A DNA stretch of 64,000 nt from Bursaphelenchus xylophilus (Eukaryota; Nematoda; Chromadorea; Rhabditida; Aphelenchoididae). The DNA lies in the NCBI GenBank assembly GCA_904066235.2, contig CAJFCV020000004.1, forward strand, positions 10,292,001-10,356,000, in the 5' to 3' direction. This document shows, piece by piece, positions 24,901 through 34,960 of this stretch. The notes below the pieces were generated by a model that was not told the origin of the DNA, searched no databases, and worked only from the letters and a program-made list of their open reading frames with translations. Every line of letters starts with the position of its first letter. The first letter of the stretch is position 1. Made by a program: the position numbers and the translations under genes.

Positions 24901-27900
24901 GTGGAAGGAGATGGACTGCTTGTGAACGGCGTAGTCTCAGAGCTCGTTGGTGTTCCAGAAGAAGCCGTTTGAGTTTCTGTGGAAGGAGATGGACTGCTTG
25001 TGAACGGCGTAGTCTCAGAGCTCGTTGGTGTTCCAGAAGACGCTGTTGGAGTTTCTGTGGAAGGAGATGGACTGCTTGTGAACGGCGTAGTCTCAGAGCT
25101 CGTTGGTGTTCCAGAAGAAGCTGTTGGAGTTCCGGTGGAACGAGTTGGACTGCTTGTGAACGGCGTAGTCTCGGAGCTCGTTGGTGTTCCAGAAGAAGCT
25201 GTTGGAGTTTCTGTGGAAGGAGATGGACTGCTTGTGAACGGCGTAGTCTCAGAGCTCGTTGGTGTTCCAGAAGAAGCAGTTGGAGTTTCTGTGGAAGGAG
25301 ATGGACTGCTTGTGAACGGCGTAGTCTCAGAGCTCGTTGGTGTTCCAGAAGACGCTGTTGGAGTTTCTGTGGAAGGAGATGGACTGCTTGTGAACGGCGT
25401 AGTCTCAGAGCTCGTTGGTGTTCCAGAAGAAGCTGTTGGAGTTTCTGTGGAAGGAGATGGACTGCTTGTGAACGGCGTAGTCTCAGAGCTCGTTGGTGTT
25501 CCAGAAGAAGCTGTTGGAGTTCCGGTGGAACGAGTTGGACTGCTTGTGAACGGCGTTGTCTCAGAGCTCGTTGGTGTTCCAGAAGAAGCTGTTGGAGTTT
25601 CTGTGGAAGGAGATGGACTGCTTGTGAACGGCGTAGTCTCAGAGCTCGTTGGTGTTCCAGAAGAAGCTGTTGGAGTTCCGGTGGAAGGAGATGGACTGCT
25701 TGTGAACGGCGTAGTCTCAGAGCTCGTTGGTGTTCCAGAAGAAGCTGTTGGAGTTCCGGTGGAACGAGTTGGACTGCTTGTGAACGGCGTTGTCTCAGAG
25801 CTCGTTGGTGTTCCAGAAGAAGCTGTTGGAGTTCCGGTGGAACGAGTTGGACTGCTTGTGAACGGCGTTGTCTCAGAGCTCGTTGGTGTTCCAGAAGAAG
25901 CTGTTGGAGTTTCTGTGGAAGGAGATGGACTGCTTGTGAACGGCGTAGTCTCAGAGCTCGTTGGTGTTCCAGAAGAAGCTGTTGGAGTTCCGGTGGAACG
26001 AGTTGGACTGCTTGTGAACGGCGTTGTCTCAGAGCTCGTTGGTGTTCCAGAAGACGCTGTTGGAGTTTCTGTGGAAGGAGATGGACTGCTTGTGAACGGC
26101 GTAGTCTCAGAGCTCGTTGGTGTTCCAGAAGACGCTGTTGGAGTTTCTGTGGAAGGAGATGGACTGCTTGTGAACGGCGTAGTCTCAGAGCTCGTTGGTG
26201 TTCCAGAAGACGCTGTTGGAGTTTCTGTGGAAGGAGATGGACTGCTTGTGAACGGCGTAGTCTCAGAGCTCGTTGGTGTTCCAGAAGACGCTGTTGGAGT
26301 TTCTGTGGAAGGAGATGGGCTGCTTGTGAACGGCGTAGTCTCAGAGCTCGTTGGTGTTCCAGAAGAAGCTGTTGGAGTTTCTGTGGAAGGAGATGGACTG
26401 CTTGTGAAAGGCGTAGTCTCAGAGCTCGTTGGTGTTCCAGAAGAAGCTGTTGGAGTTTCTGTGGAAGGAGATGGACTGCTTGTGAACGGCGTAGTCTCAG
26501 AGCTCGTTGGTGTTCCAGAAGAAGCTGTTGGAGTTTCTGTGGAAGGAGATGGACTGCTTGTGAACGGCGTAGTCTCAGAGCTCGTTGGTGTTCCAGAAGA
26601 AGCTGTTGGAGTTTCTGTGGAAGGAGATGGACTGCTTGTGAACGGCGTAGTCTCAGAGCTCGTTGGTGTTCCAGAAGACGCTGTTGGAGTTTCTGTGGAA
26701 GGAGATGGACTGCTTGTGAACGGCGTAGTCTCAGAGCTCGTTGGTGTTCCAGAAGAAGCCGTTTGAGTTTCTGTGGAAGGAGATGGACTGCTTGTGAACG
26801 GCGTAGTCTCAGAGCTCGTTGGTGTTCCAGAAGACGCTGTTGGAGTTTCTGTGGAAGGAGATGGACTGCTTGTGAACGGCGTAGTCTCAGAGCTTGTTGG
26901 TGTTCCAGAAGAAGCAGTTGGAGTTTCTGTGGAAGGAGATGGACTGCTTGTGAACGGCGTAGTCTCAGAGCTCGTTGGTGTTCCAGAAGAAGCTGTTGGA
27001 GTTCCGGTGGAACGAGTTGGACTGCTTGTGAACGGCGTAGTCTCGGAGCTCGTTGGTGTTCCAGAAGAAGGTGTTGGAGTTTCTGTGGAAGGAGATGGAC
27101 TGCTTGTGAACGGCGTAGTCTCAGAGCTCGTTGGTGTTCCAGAAGACGCTGTTGGAGTTTCTGTGGAAGGAGATGGACTGCTTGTGAACGGCGTAGTCTC
27201 AGAGCTTGTTGGTGTTCCAGAAGAAGCAGTTGGAGTTTCTGTGGAAGGAGATGGACTGCTTGTGAACGGCGTAGTCTCAGAGCTCGTTGGTGTTCCAGAA
27301 GAAGCTGTTGGAGTTCCGGTGGAACGAGTTGGACTGCTTGTGAACGGCGTAGTCTCGGAGCTCGTTGGTGTTCCAGAAGAAGGTGTTGGAGTTTCTGTGG
27401 AAGGAGATGGACTGCTTGTGAACGGCGTAGTCTCAGAGCTCGTTGGTGTTCCAGAAGACGCTGTTGGAGTTTCTGTGGAAGGAGATGGGCTGCTTGTGAA
27501 CGGCGTAGTCTCAGAGCTCCTTGGTGTTCCAGAAGAAGCTGTTGGAGTTTCTGTGGAAGGAGATGGACTGCTTGTGAACGGCGTAGTCTCGGAGCTCGTT
27601 GGTGTTCCAGAAGAAGCTGTTGGAGTTTCTGTGGAAGGAGATGGACTGCTTGTGAACGGCGTAGTCTCAGAGCTCGTTGGTGTTCCAGAAGAAGCTGTTG
27701 GAGTTCCGGTGGAACGAGTTGGACTGCTTGTGAACGGCGTAGTCTCGGAGCTCGTTGGTGTTCCAGAAGAAGCTGTTGGAGTTCCGGTGGAACGAGTTGG
27801 ACTGCTTGTGAACGGCGTAGTCTCAGAGCTCGTTGGTGTTCCAGAAGAAGCTGTTGGAGTTTCTGTGGAAGGAGATGGACTGCTTGTGAACGGCGTAGTC

Positions 27901-30900
27901 TCAGAGCTCGTTGGTGTTCCAGAAGACGCTGTTGGAGTTTCTGTGGAAGGAGATGGACTGCTTGTGAACGGCGTAGTCTCAGAGCTCGTTGGTGTTCCAG
28001 AAGAAGCTGTTGGAGTTCCGGTGGAACGAGTTGGACTGCTTGTGAACGGCGTAGTCTCGGAGCTCGTTGGTGTTCCAGAAGAAGCTGTTGGAGTTTCTGT
28101 GGAAGGAGATGGACTGCTTGTGAACGGCGTAGTCTCAGAGCTCGTTGGTGTTCCAGAAGACGCTGTTGGAGTTTCTGTGGAAGGAGATGGACTGCTTGTG
28201 AACGGCGTAGTCTCAGAGCTCGTTGGTGTTCCAGAAGAAGCTGTTGGAGTTCCGGTGGAACGAGTTGGACTGCTTGTGAACGGCGTAGTCTCGGAGCTCG
28301 TTGGTGTTCCAGAAGAAGCTGTTGGAGTTTCTGTGGAAGGAGATGGACTGCTTGTGAACGGCGTAGTCTCAGAGCTCGTTGGTGTTCCAGAAGAAGCTGT
28401 TGGAGTTCCTGTGGAACGAGTTGGACTGCTTGTGAACGGCGTAGTCTCGGAGCTCGTTGGTGTTCCAGAAGAAGCTGTTGGAGTTTCTGTGGAAGGAGAT
28501 GGACTGCTTGTGAACGGCGTAGTCTCAGAGCTCGTTGGTGTTCCAGAAGAAGCCGTTTGAGTTTCTGTGGAAGGAGATGGACTGCTTGTGAACGGCGTAG
28601 TCTCAGAGCTCGTTGGTGTTCCAGAAGAAGCTGTTGGAGTTTCTGTGGAGGGAGATGGGCTGCTTGTGATCGGCGTAGTCTCAGAGCTCCTTGGTGTTCC
28701 AGAAGAAGCTGTTGGAGTTCCGGTGGAACGAGTTGGACTGCTTGTGAACGGCGTAGTCTCAGAGCTCGTTGGTGTTCCAGAAGAAGCTGTTGGAGTTTCT
28801 GTGGAAGGAGATGGACTGCTTGTGAACGGCGTAGTCTCAGAGCTCGTTGGTGTTCCAGAAGAAGCAGTTGGAGTTTCTGTGGAAGGAGATGGACTGCTTG
28901 TGAACGGCGTAGTCTCAGAGCTCGTTGGTGTTCCAGAAGACGCTGTTGGAGTTTCTGTGGAAGGAGATGGACTGCTTGTGAACGGCGTAGTCTCAGAGCT
29001 CGTTGGTGTTCCAGAAGAAGCTGTTGGAGTTTCTGTGGAAGGAGATGGACTGCTTGTGAACGGCGTAGTCTCAGAGCTCGTTGGTGTTCCAGAAGAAGCT
29101 GTTGGAGTTCCGGTGGAACGAGTTGGACTGCTTGTGAACGGCGTAGTCTCAGAGCTCGTTGGTGTTCCAGAAGAAGCTGTTGGAGTTTCTGTGGAGGGAG
29201 ATGGGCTGCTTGTGAACGGCGTAGTCTCAGAGCTCCTTGGTGTTCCAGAAGAAGCTGTTGGAGTTCCGGTGGAAGGAGATGGACTGCTTGTGAACGGCGT
29301 AGTCTCAGAGCTCGTTGGTGTTCCAGAAGAAGCTGTTGGAGTTCCGGTGGAACGAGTTGGACTGCTTGTGAACGGCGTTGTCTCAGAGCTCGTTGGTGTT
29401 CCAGAAGAAGCTGTTGGAGTTCCGGTGGAACGAGTTGGACTGCTTGTGAACGGCGTTGTCTCAGAGCTCGTTGGTGTTCCAGAAGAAGCTGTTGGAGTTT
29501 CTGTGGAAGGAGATGGACTGCTTGTGAACGGCGTAGTCTCAGAGCTCGTTGGTGTTCCAGAAGAAGCTGTTGGAGTTCCGGTGGAACGAGTTGGACTGCT
29601 TGTGAACGGCGTTGTCTCAGAGCTCGTTGGTGTTCCAGAAGACGCTGTTGGAGTTTCTGTGGAAGGAGATGGACTGCTTGTGAACGGCGTAGTCTCAGAG
29701 CTCGTTGGTGTTCCAGAAGACGCTGTTGGAGTTTCTGTGGAAGGAGATGGACTGCTTGTGAACGGCGTAGTCTCAGAGCTCGTTGGTGTTCCAGAAGACG
29801 CTGTTGGAGTTTCTGTGGAAGGAGATGGACTGCTTGTGAACGGCGTAGTCTCAGAGCTCGTTGGTGTTCCAGAAGACGCTGTTGGAGTTTCTGTGGAAGG
29901 AGATGGGCTGCTTGTGAACGGCGTAGTCTCAGAGCTCGTTGGTGTTCCAGAAGAAGCTGTTGGAGTTTCTGTGGAAGGAGATGGACTGCTTGTGAAAGGC
30001 GTAGTCTCAGAGCTCGTTGGTGTTCCAGAAGAAGCTGTTGGAGTTTCTGTGGAAGGAGATGGACTGCTTGTGAACGGCGTAGTCTCAGAGCTCGTTGGTG
30101 TTCCAGAAGAAGCTGTTGGAGTTTCTGTGGAAGGAGATGGACTGCTTGTGAACGGCGTAGTCTCAGAGCTCGTTGGTGTTCCAGAAGAAGCTGTTGGAGT
30201 TTCTGTGGAAGGAGATGGACTGCTTGTGAACGGCGTAGTCTCAGAGCTCGTTGGTGTTCCAGAAGACGCTGTTGGAGTTTCTGTGGAAGGAGATGGACTG
30301 CTTGTGAACGGCGTAGTCTCAGAGCTCGTTGGTGTTCCAGAAGAAGCCGTTTGAGTTTCTGTGGAAGGAGATGGACTGCTTGTGAACGGCGTAGTCTCAG
30401 AGCTCGTTGGTGTTCCAGAAGACGCTGTTGGAGTTTCTGTGGAAGGAGATGGACTGCTTGTGAACGGCGTAGTCTCAGAGCTTGTTGGTGTTCCAGAAGA
30501 AGCAGTTGGAGTTTCTGTGGAAGGAGATGGACTGCTTGTGAACGGCGTAGTCTCAGAGCTCGTTGGTGTTCCAGAAGAAGCTGTTGGAGTTCCGGTGGAA
30601 CGAGTTGGACTGCTTGTGAACGGCGTAGTCTCGGAGCTCGTTGGTGTTCCAGAAGAAGGTGTTGGAGTTTCTGTGGAAGGAGATGGACTGCTTGTGAACG
30701 GCGTAGTCTCAGAGCTCGTTGGTGTTCCAGAAGACGCTGTTGGAGTTTCTGTGGAAGGAGATGGACTGCTTGTGAACGGCGTAGTCTCAGAGCTTGTTGG
30801 TGTTCCAGAAGAAGCAGTTGGAGTTTCTGTGGAAGGAGATGGACTGCTTGTGAACGGCGTAGTCTCAGAGCTCGTTGGTGTTCCAGAAGAAGCTGTTGGA

Positions 30901-33180
30901 GTTCCGGTGGAACGAGTTGGACTGCTTGTGAACGGCGTAGTCTCGGAGCTCGTTGGTGTTCCAGAAGAAGGTGTTGGAGTTTCTGTGGAAGGAGATGGAC
31001 TGCTTGTGAACGGCGTAGTCTCAGAGCTCGTTGGTGTTCCAGAAGACGCTGTTGGAGTTTCTGTGGAAGGAGATGGGCTGCTTGTGAACGGCGTAGTCTC
31101 AGAGCTCCTTGGTGTTCCAGAAGAAGCTGTTGGAGTTTCTGTGGAAGGAGATGGACTGCTTGTGAACGGCGTAGTCTCGGAGCTCGTTGGTGTTCCAGAA
31201 GAAGCTGTTGGAGTTTCTGTGGAAGGAGATGGACTGCTTGTGAACGGCGTAGTCTCAGAGCTCGTTGGTGTTCCAGAAGAAGCTGTTGGAGTTCCGGTGG
31301 AACGAGTTGGACTGCTTGTGAACGGCGTTGTCTCAGAGCTCGTTGGTGTTCCAGAAGAAGCTGTTGGAGTTTCTGTGGAAGGAGATGGACTGCTTGTGAA
31401 CGGCGTAGTCTCAGAGCTCGTTGGTGTTCCAGAAGACGCTGTTGGAGTTTCTGTGGAAGGAGATGGACTGCTTGTGAACGGCGTAGTCTCAGAGCTCGTT
31501 GGTGTTCCAGAAGACGCTGTTGGAGTTTCTGTGGAAGGAGATGGACTGCTTGTGAACGGCGTAGTCTCAGAGCTCGTTGGTGTTCCAGAAGACGCTGTTG
31601 GAGTTTCTGTGGAAGGAGATGGGCTGCTTGTGAACGGCGTAGTCTCAGAGCTCGTTGGTGTTCCAGAAGAAGCTGTTGGAGTTCCGGTGGAACGAGTTGG
31701 ACTGCTTGTGAACGGCGTAGTCTCGGAGCTCGTTGGTGTTNNNNNNNNNNNNNNNNNNNNNNNNNNNNNNNNNNNNNNNNNNNNNNNNNNNNNNNNNNNN
31801 NNNNNNNNNNNNNNNNNNNNNNNNNNNNNNNNNNNNNNNNAGCTGTTGGAGTTTCTGTGGAAGGGGATGGACTGCTTGTGAAAGGCGTAGTCTCAGAGCT
31901 CGTTGGTGTTCCAGAAGAAGCTGTTGGAGTTTCTGTGGAAGGAGATGGACTGCTTGTGAACGGCGTAGTCTCAGAGCTCGTTGGTGTTCCAGAAGAAGCT
32001 GTTGGAGTTTCTGTGGAAGGAGATGGACTGCTTGTGAACGGCGTAGTCTCAGAGCTCGTTGGTGTTCCAGAAGAAGCTGTCGGAGTTTCTGTGGATGGAG
32101 ATGGACTGCTTGTGAACGGCGTAGTCTCAGAGCTCGTTGGTGTTCCAGAAGAAGCTGTTGGAGTTTCTGTGGAAGGAGATGGACTGCTTGTGGAAGGCGT
32201 AGTCTCAGAGCTCGTTGGTGTTCCAGAAGAAGCTGTTGGAGTTTCTGTGGAAGGAGATGGACTGCTTGTGAAAGGCGTAGTCTCAGAGCTCGTTGGTGTT
32301 CCAGAAGAAGCTATTGGAGTTTCTGTGGAAGGAGATGGACTGCTTGTGAACGGCGTAGTCTCAGAGCTCGTTGGTGTTCCAGAAGAAGCTGTTGGAGTTT
32401 CTGTGGAAGGAGATGGACTGCTTGTGAACGGCGTAGTCTCAGAGCTCGTTGGTGTTCCAGAAGAAGCAGTCGGAGTCTCTGTTGAACTTATTGTCCAGGG
32501 TAGCAAGGTTTGCAAGGTCTCCCATATTAATGTAGATGTGCTTTTTGGTTCGTTCGTTTCAATTTCCGTTGGCTTCGTATTAGGAGGCAATGTTGAGGTG
32601 GTGGTTAACTTCGGAGGTTTTATTGTAACGAATGGATTTGGGCGTGTTGAGACGTTTAAGCGCAACTTGCACAGCTGATTTAACTGAGTGTGGTTGTAGC
32701 ACGTGTTGCAAGTTGCTCTGCAATTTTCCTGATACTTTGCCAAATGACATTGCGCTCGGTTGCAAGCGGTTTTCGGGAAGTAATCCCAGCATTCTGCAAC
32801 GGACGTTTAGTATTATTCGCTTTCGTACCTGTATACGGTCGTTTCGTATCACAATCCTCACAGGTCAGATCACAAATGTCCCGTAAGTGCGTGTTGCACG
32901 CCACCGGGCCAAAGTATTTGCAGCATGGGTCTTTGTCGAAGCACCACTCATTTATCGGCCGGGGCCTGTATCCCGGCGCCCAAGTTGTGCGCTCGGCGGA
33001 TTTGAGCCTGCATCTGACCGTACAGTCATTGCCTTGGCAAAAACCCATAACACAGTCGTAGTTGCCTTTTGCGGCACAAGCTTCGTGCCCGCCGTTGTCG
33101 CACGTGCATTGGTCGGCGGGGCAGTCGGGTAGACCTGAAGTGCGCAATAAACGATGTGCCGACACAAGCAAGATATTCAT
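15966..33180 (-). CDS. Giant ShK-domain mucin (secreted or surface-coat glycoprotein)
   Basis: Minus-strand gene. Exon 1 is 33180-32829 and exon 2 is 32793-15966, separated by a 35-bp intron (32,794-32,828; donor GTACGA, branch-like TACTAA, acceptor TTGCAG). Residues 18-110 are Cys-rich and end in a ShK-like unit (C80 to C110, closing DLTCEDC). A second six-Cys ShK-like unit, C119 to C149 (closing ATCNTC), is restored only when the intron is removed. A Thr/Pro linker follows, then about 210 copies of a 26-residue repeat, TETPTASSGTPTSS followed by ETTPFTSSPSPS, an ideal O-glycosylation substrate. Total length is about 5,700 residues plus the gap. The stop at 15,966-15,968 follows ..SSGTPNEL and is created by a one-base insertion. 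Nematode surface-coat mucins are known to pair ShK (SXC) domains with such repeats. The start ATG is the first in frame; its leader MNILLV is short and a weak signal peptide, so an upstream exon may be missing. Confidence 0.72.
31741..31840. other. Assembly gap (100 N) inside the tandem array
   Basis: Exactly 100 N, the usual placeholder for a gap of unknown size. The sequence left of the gap ends in GTTGGTGTT and the right side resumes at AGCTGTTGG, so 8 bases of the unit are missing between them. If the array is regular, the true gap length is 8 plus a multiple of 78 bases. That length also preserves the mucin frame, whereas the 100-N placeholder breaks it artificially. Confidence 0.97.
32794..32828 (-). 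other. 35-bp intron of the mucin gene
   Basis: Read on the minus strand it starts GTACGAAAGC and ends CGTCCGTTGCAG, with TACTAA 15-20 bases before the acceptor. Splicing joins ..KRPYT to ECWDYFPK, which supplies the first Cys of the second ShK-like unit and fuses two otherwise separate reading frames. Confidence 0.75.
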
Positions 33181-33317
33181 TTTTTGCAATTTAGAAAAAC
33201 AAGTTTTGGGTTAAATTTTGTCTGACACGAACTAGACGCAACAACACACGGAAAGAGTCATTTTTATTCAGGTATCAAAGCGCATGTTCTGGAAAAAATG
33301 CGTTTTTTTATATATGT

Positions 33318-33462
33318 TCCGCTAGGAAAATAGTGTCACATTGAAGATCGCATCGCCGCCGAAAAAAATGCGCTGTGTCGCGGTAAAATCAAATTACTTT
33401 CAATTCCGCAACGCGTTCGGCGCAGCGCTATTGTATTCATTATTTTCCCGACATACTTATGT
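33318..33462. mobile_element. Diverged family-1 MITE upstream of the mucin gene
   Basis: The core GAAAATAGTGTCACATTGAA at the left and CATTATTTTCCCGACATAC at the right match the termini of the family-1 element seen many times in this window. The interior shares the GTCGCGGTAAAATCAAATTA-type segment. The left terminus is eroded. It lies about 140 bp upstream of the mucin start, so it could sit in its promoter. Confidence 0.65.
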
Positions 33463-34190
33463 CATCCAAGCCGTGCCCAGCGTGTTTAAATTTGAAAGAA
33501 TAGAATCTAGTATCTAGTATTTGCATACTAGGTGCTAGTATGCAAATCAGTCACGAAAATTTTCTTGAACTTTATTATTTTTTGGCAAATATGCAATGCT
33601 GACAGCGCCGATAATGCTTTCCAAAGGCCAATTTTTTCCTCCACTCACCAATGTTAAGAGGAATATGTATCCGATCCTTGCGTCCGACGACGACGTTTCC
33701 GCATATCAGCAACAACCAGAACACATACACATATGTACACCTCATTAGACGATGGAAAGAAGTGAAACAAGAAGCGTAAAATTAATGTCCTGTGGGCCTG
33801 GGAAATGCTAATTTTTGCAAATTACATCGGTATGCTTTGCGGGGTTTTCGAACAGCGCTTGGTTTCTGGAGCGGAGCGATGATTGAATATTAATTTTAAA
33901 CGGGACTGAGGGCAATCGTTGTTATTTATGATGCAGTTTAATTTTGCAACGAATTAACACGTCAATCCGACTTCTGTATGTGCAGGATGACCCTTTTTTG
34001 TTTTTTATAATTTTCATTTCAAGTTTTGTATATTTTTTGACGTCTAGACTTTTCGGGTCGACAGCAGTTCTGGTCAACACAAAATCGAACGATACGAGGC
34101 GTAAGGCAGGTGGATACACAAAAAAAGGTTGTAGTAAGTAACTACGGGGTCTAGCAAGGTTGTTGGATAGTCGGGGACGCCCAGCGAAGG

Positions 34191-34284
34191 CTCGGCGGAG
34201 CCACGGCAAGCCTCGGCGGAGCCACGGCAAGCCTCGGCGGAGCCACGGCAAGCCTCGGCGGAGCCACGGCAAGCCTCGGCGGAG
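34191..34284. repeat. 21-bp minisatellite, 4.5 copies
   Basis: The unit CTCGGCGGAGCCACGGCAAG(C) starts at 34,191, 34,212, 34,233, 34,254 and 34,275 (last copy partial). It is GC-rich in an AT-rich spacer. It produces short repetitive ORFs on both strands that have no other coding support. Confidence 0.95.
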
Positions 34285-34873
34285 ACTTGAAACATGTCTA
34301 CTTTTTCTAAGTTTTGCTTTACTAACGTTAGCCTGCTTTTCCCTGAGTTATTGTAACATGTAAAAGACCAAAATTTGCGGCAAAAAACGAAGATCGGTGA
34401 CTTTTATCTAGATTTTATTGATGTGAGTACATGTAAAACACCTCAAAATAGGTGATAGGCAATTCTAGGACCCGTTCAATCTTATTATTTCTACTAATTA
34501 AGATTCTCTTAGCTTCCCCGTGCATTTAACGACGAACTGGCGCGATCCATAGTATCGTTAACCGGAACTATCGCTGACACGAAAAATCGTAGCCCCATTT
34601 GCTTTTTGTCCTTGTTTTGGAGATTTGTTTGAGTAACTGTGCCTGAAATTCGGTTGGACTTATTCAAAAATCAACACCTGTTGAAACAAGATGTTTAGCC
34701 CACAACTTGCATACAATCTCTTTTTTTATGACGGAGTCATTGCACAGCTTCAATTGCTCGGAAGTTTGTCGTGCACGGGTGTTACTGTACCTCCATTTTT
34801 TAACGACTGCTTGACCTACTATTATTTGTAATCCTGCCAGCCAATTAAATTTTACCAATATTTTTACGTCATT

Positions 34874-34879
34874 TTTATT
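34874..34879 (-). terminator. AATAAA polyadenylation signal of the RING-GTPase gene
   Basis: The minus strand reads GTATGAATAAAAATG here, 82 bases past the stop codon at 34,961. The exact AATAAA hexamer and the distance fit a nematode 3' UTR. Confidence 0.55.
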
Positions 34880-34960
34880 CATACTCAAATAAAATCATTC
34901 ATATCTCTGCAGTTTCGACAGTGTAGTCAAAATACATCAAGTCCTGTGAGTTAAGGACTT

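Larger units (their letters stand above)
1..32485. repeat. 78-bp tandem array (coding minisatellite), about 416 units
   Basis: A 78-bp unit repeats without interruption from the left edge of the window to about 32,485, apart from a run of N. Each unit equals 26 codons. Common variants inside the unit are single-base changes, plus a few swapped blocks (for example GTTGCAGTGC against GGAGATGGACTGC). Units are organised into larger duplicated blocks, described under findings. On the minus strand the unit encodes a Thr/Ser/Pro-rich mucin repeat. The array is cut by the window's left edge, so its full length is unknown. Confidence 0.98.
33181..34873. other. Gene-free spacer between mucin and RING-GTPase genes
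   Basis: Apart from the diverged MITE and the 21-bp minisatellite I see no coding exon here. The mucin promoter (right of 33,180) and the 3' end of the RING-GTPase transcript (near 34,874) should flank it. Short ORFs are AT-rich and lack splice-consistent neighbours. Confidence 0.5.

Noticed and set aside
1..32485. CRISPR-like regular repeat spacing
   Set aside because: There are no unique spacers; the repeat is contiguous, 78 bp long and coding.
20601..32678. Plus-strand ORF of 4,025 codons with WTACERRSLRARWCSRR repeats
   Set aside because: Shadow of the stop-poor 78-bp unit, rich in Cys, Trp and Arg with no domain. It is the codon-aligned antisense of the mucin frame.
13313..32743. Minus-strand ORF of 6,476 codons
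   Set aside because: It enters the wrong frame only because the 100-N filler is not in register, then re-enters the mucin frame through a one-base insertion at about 15,974. Most of its length (LEHQRALRLRRSQAV type) is artefact.
32580..32861. Minus ORF overlapping the mucin 5' exons
   Set aside because: Different frame from the spliced ShK-like units; the conserved Cys pattern appears only in the called frame.
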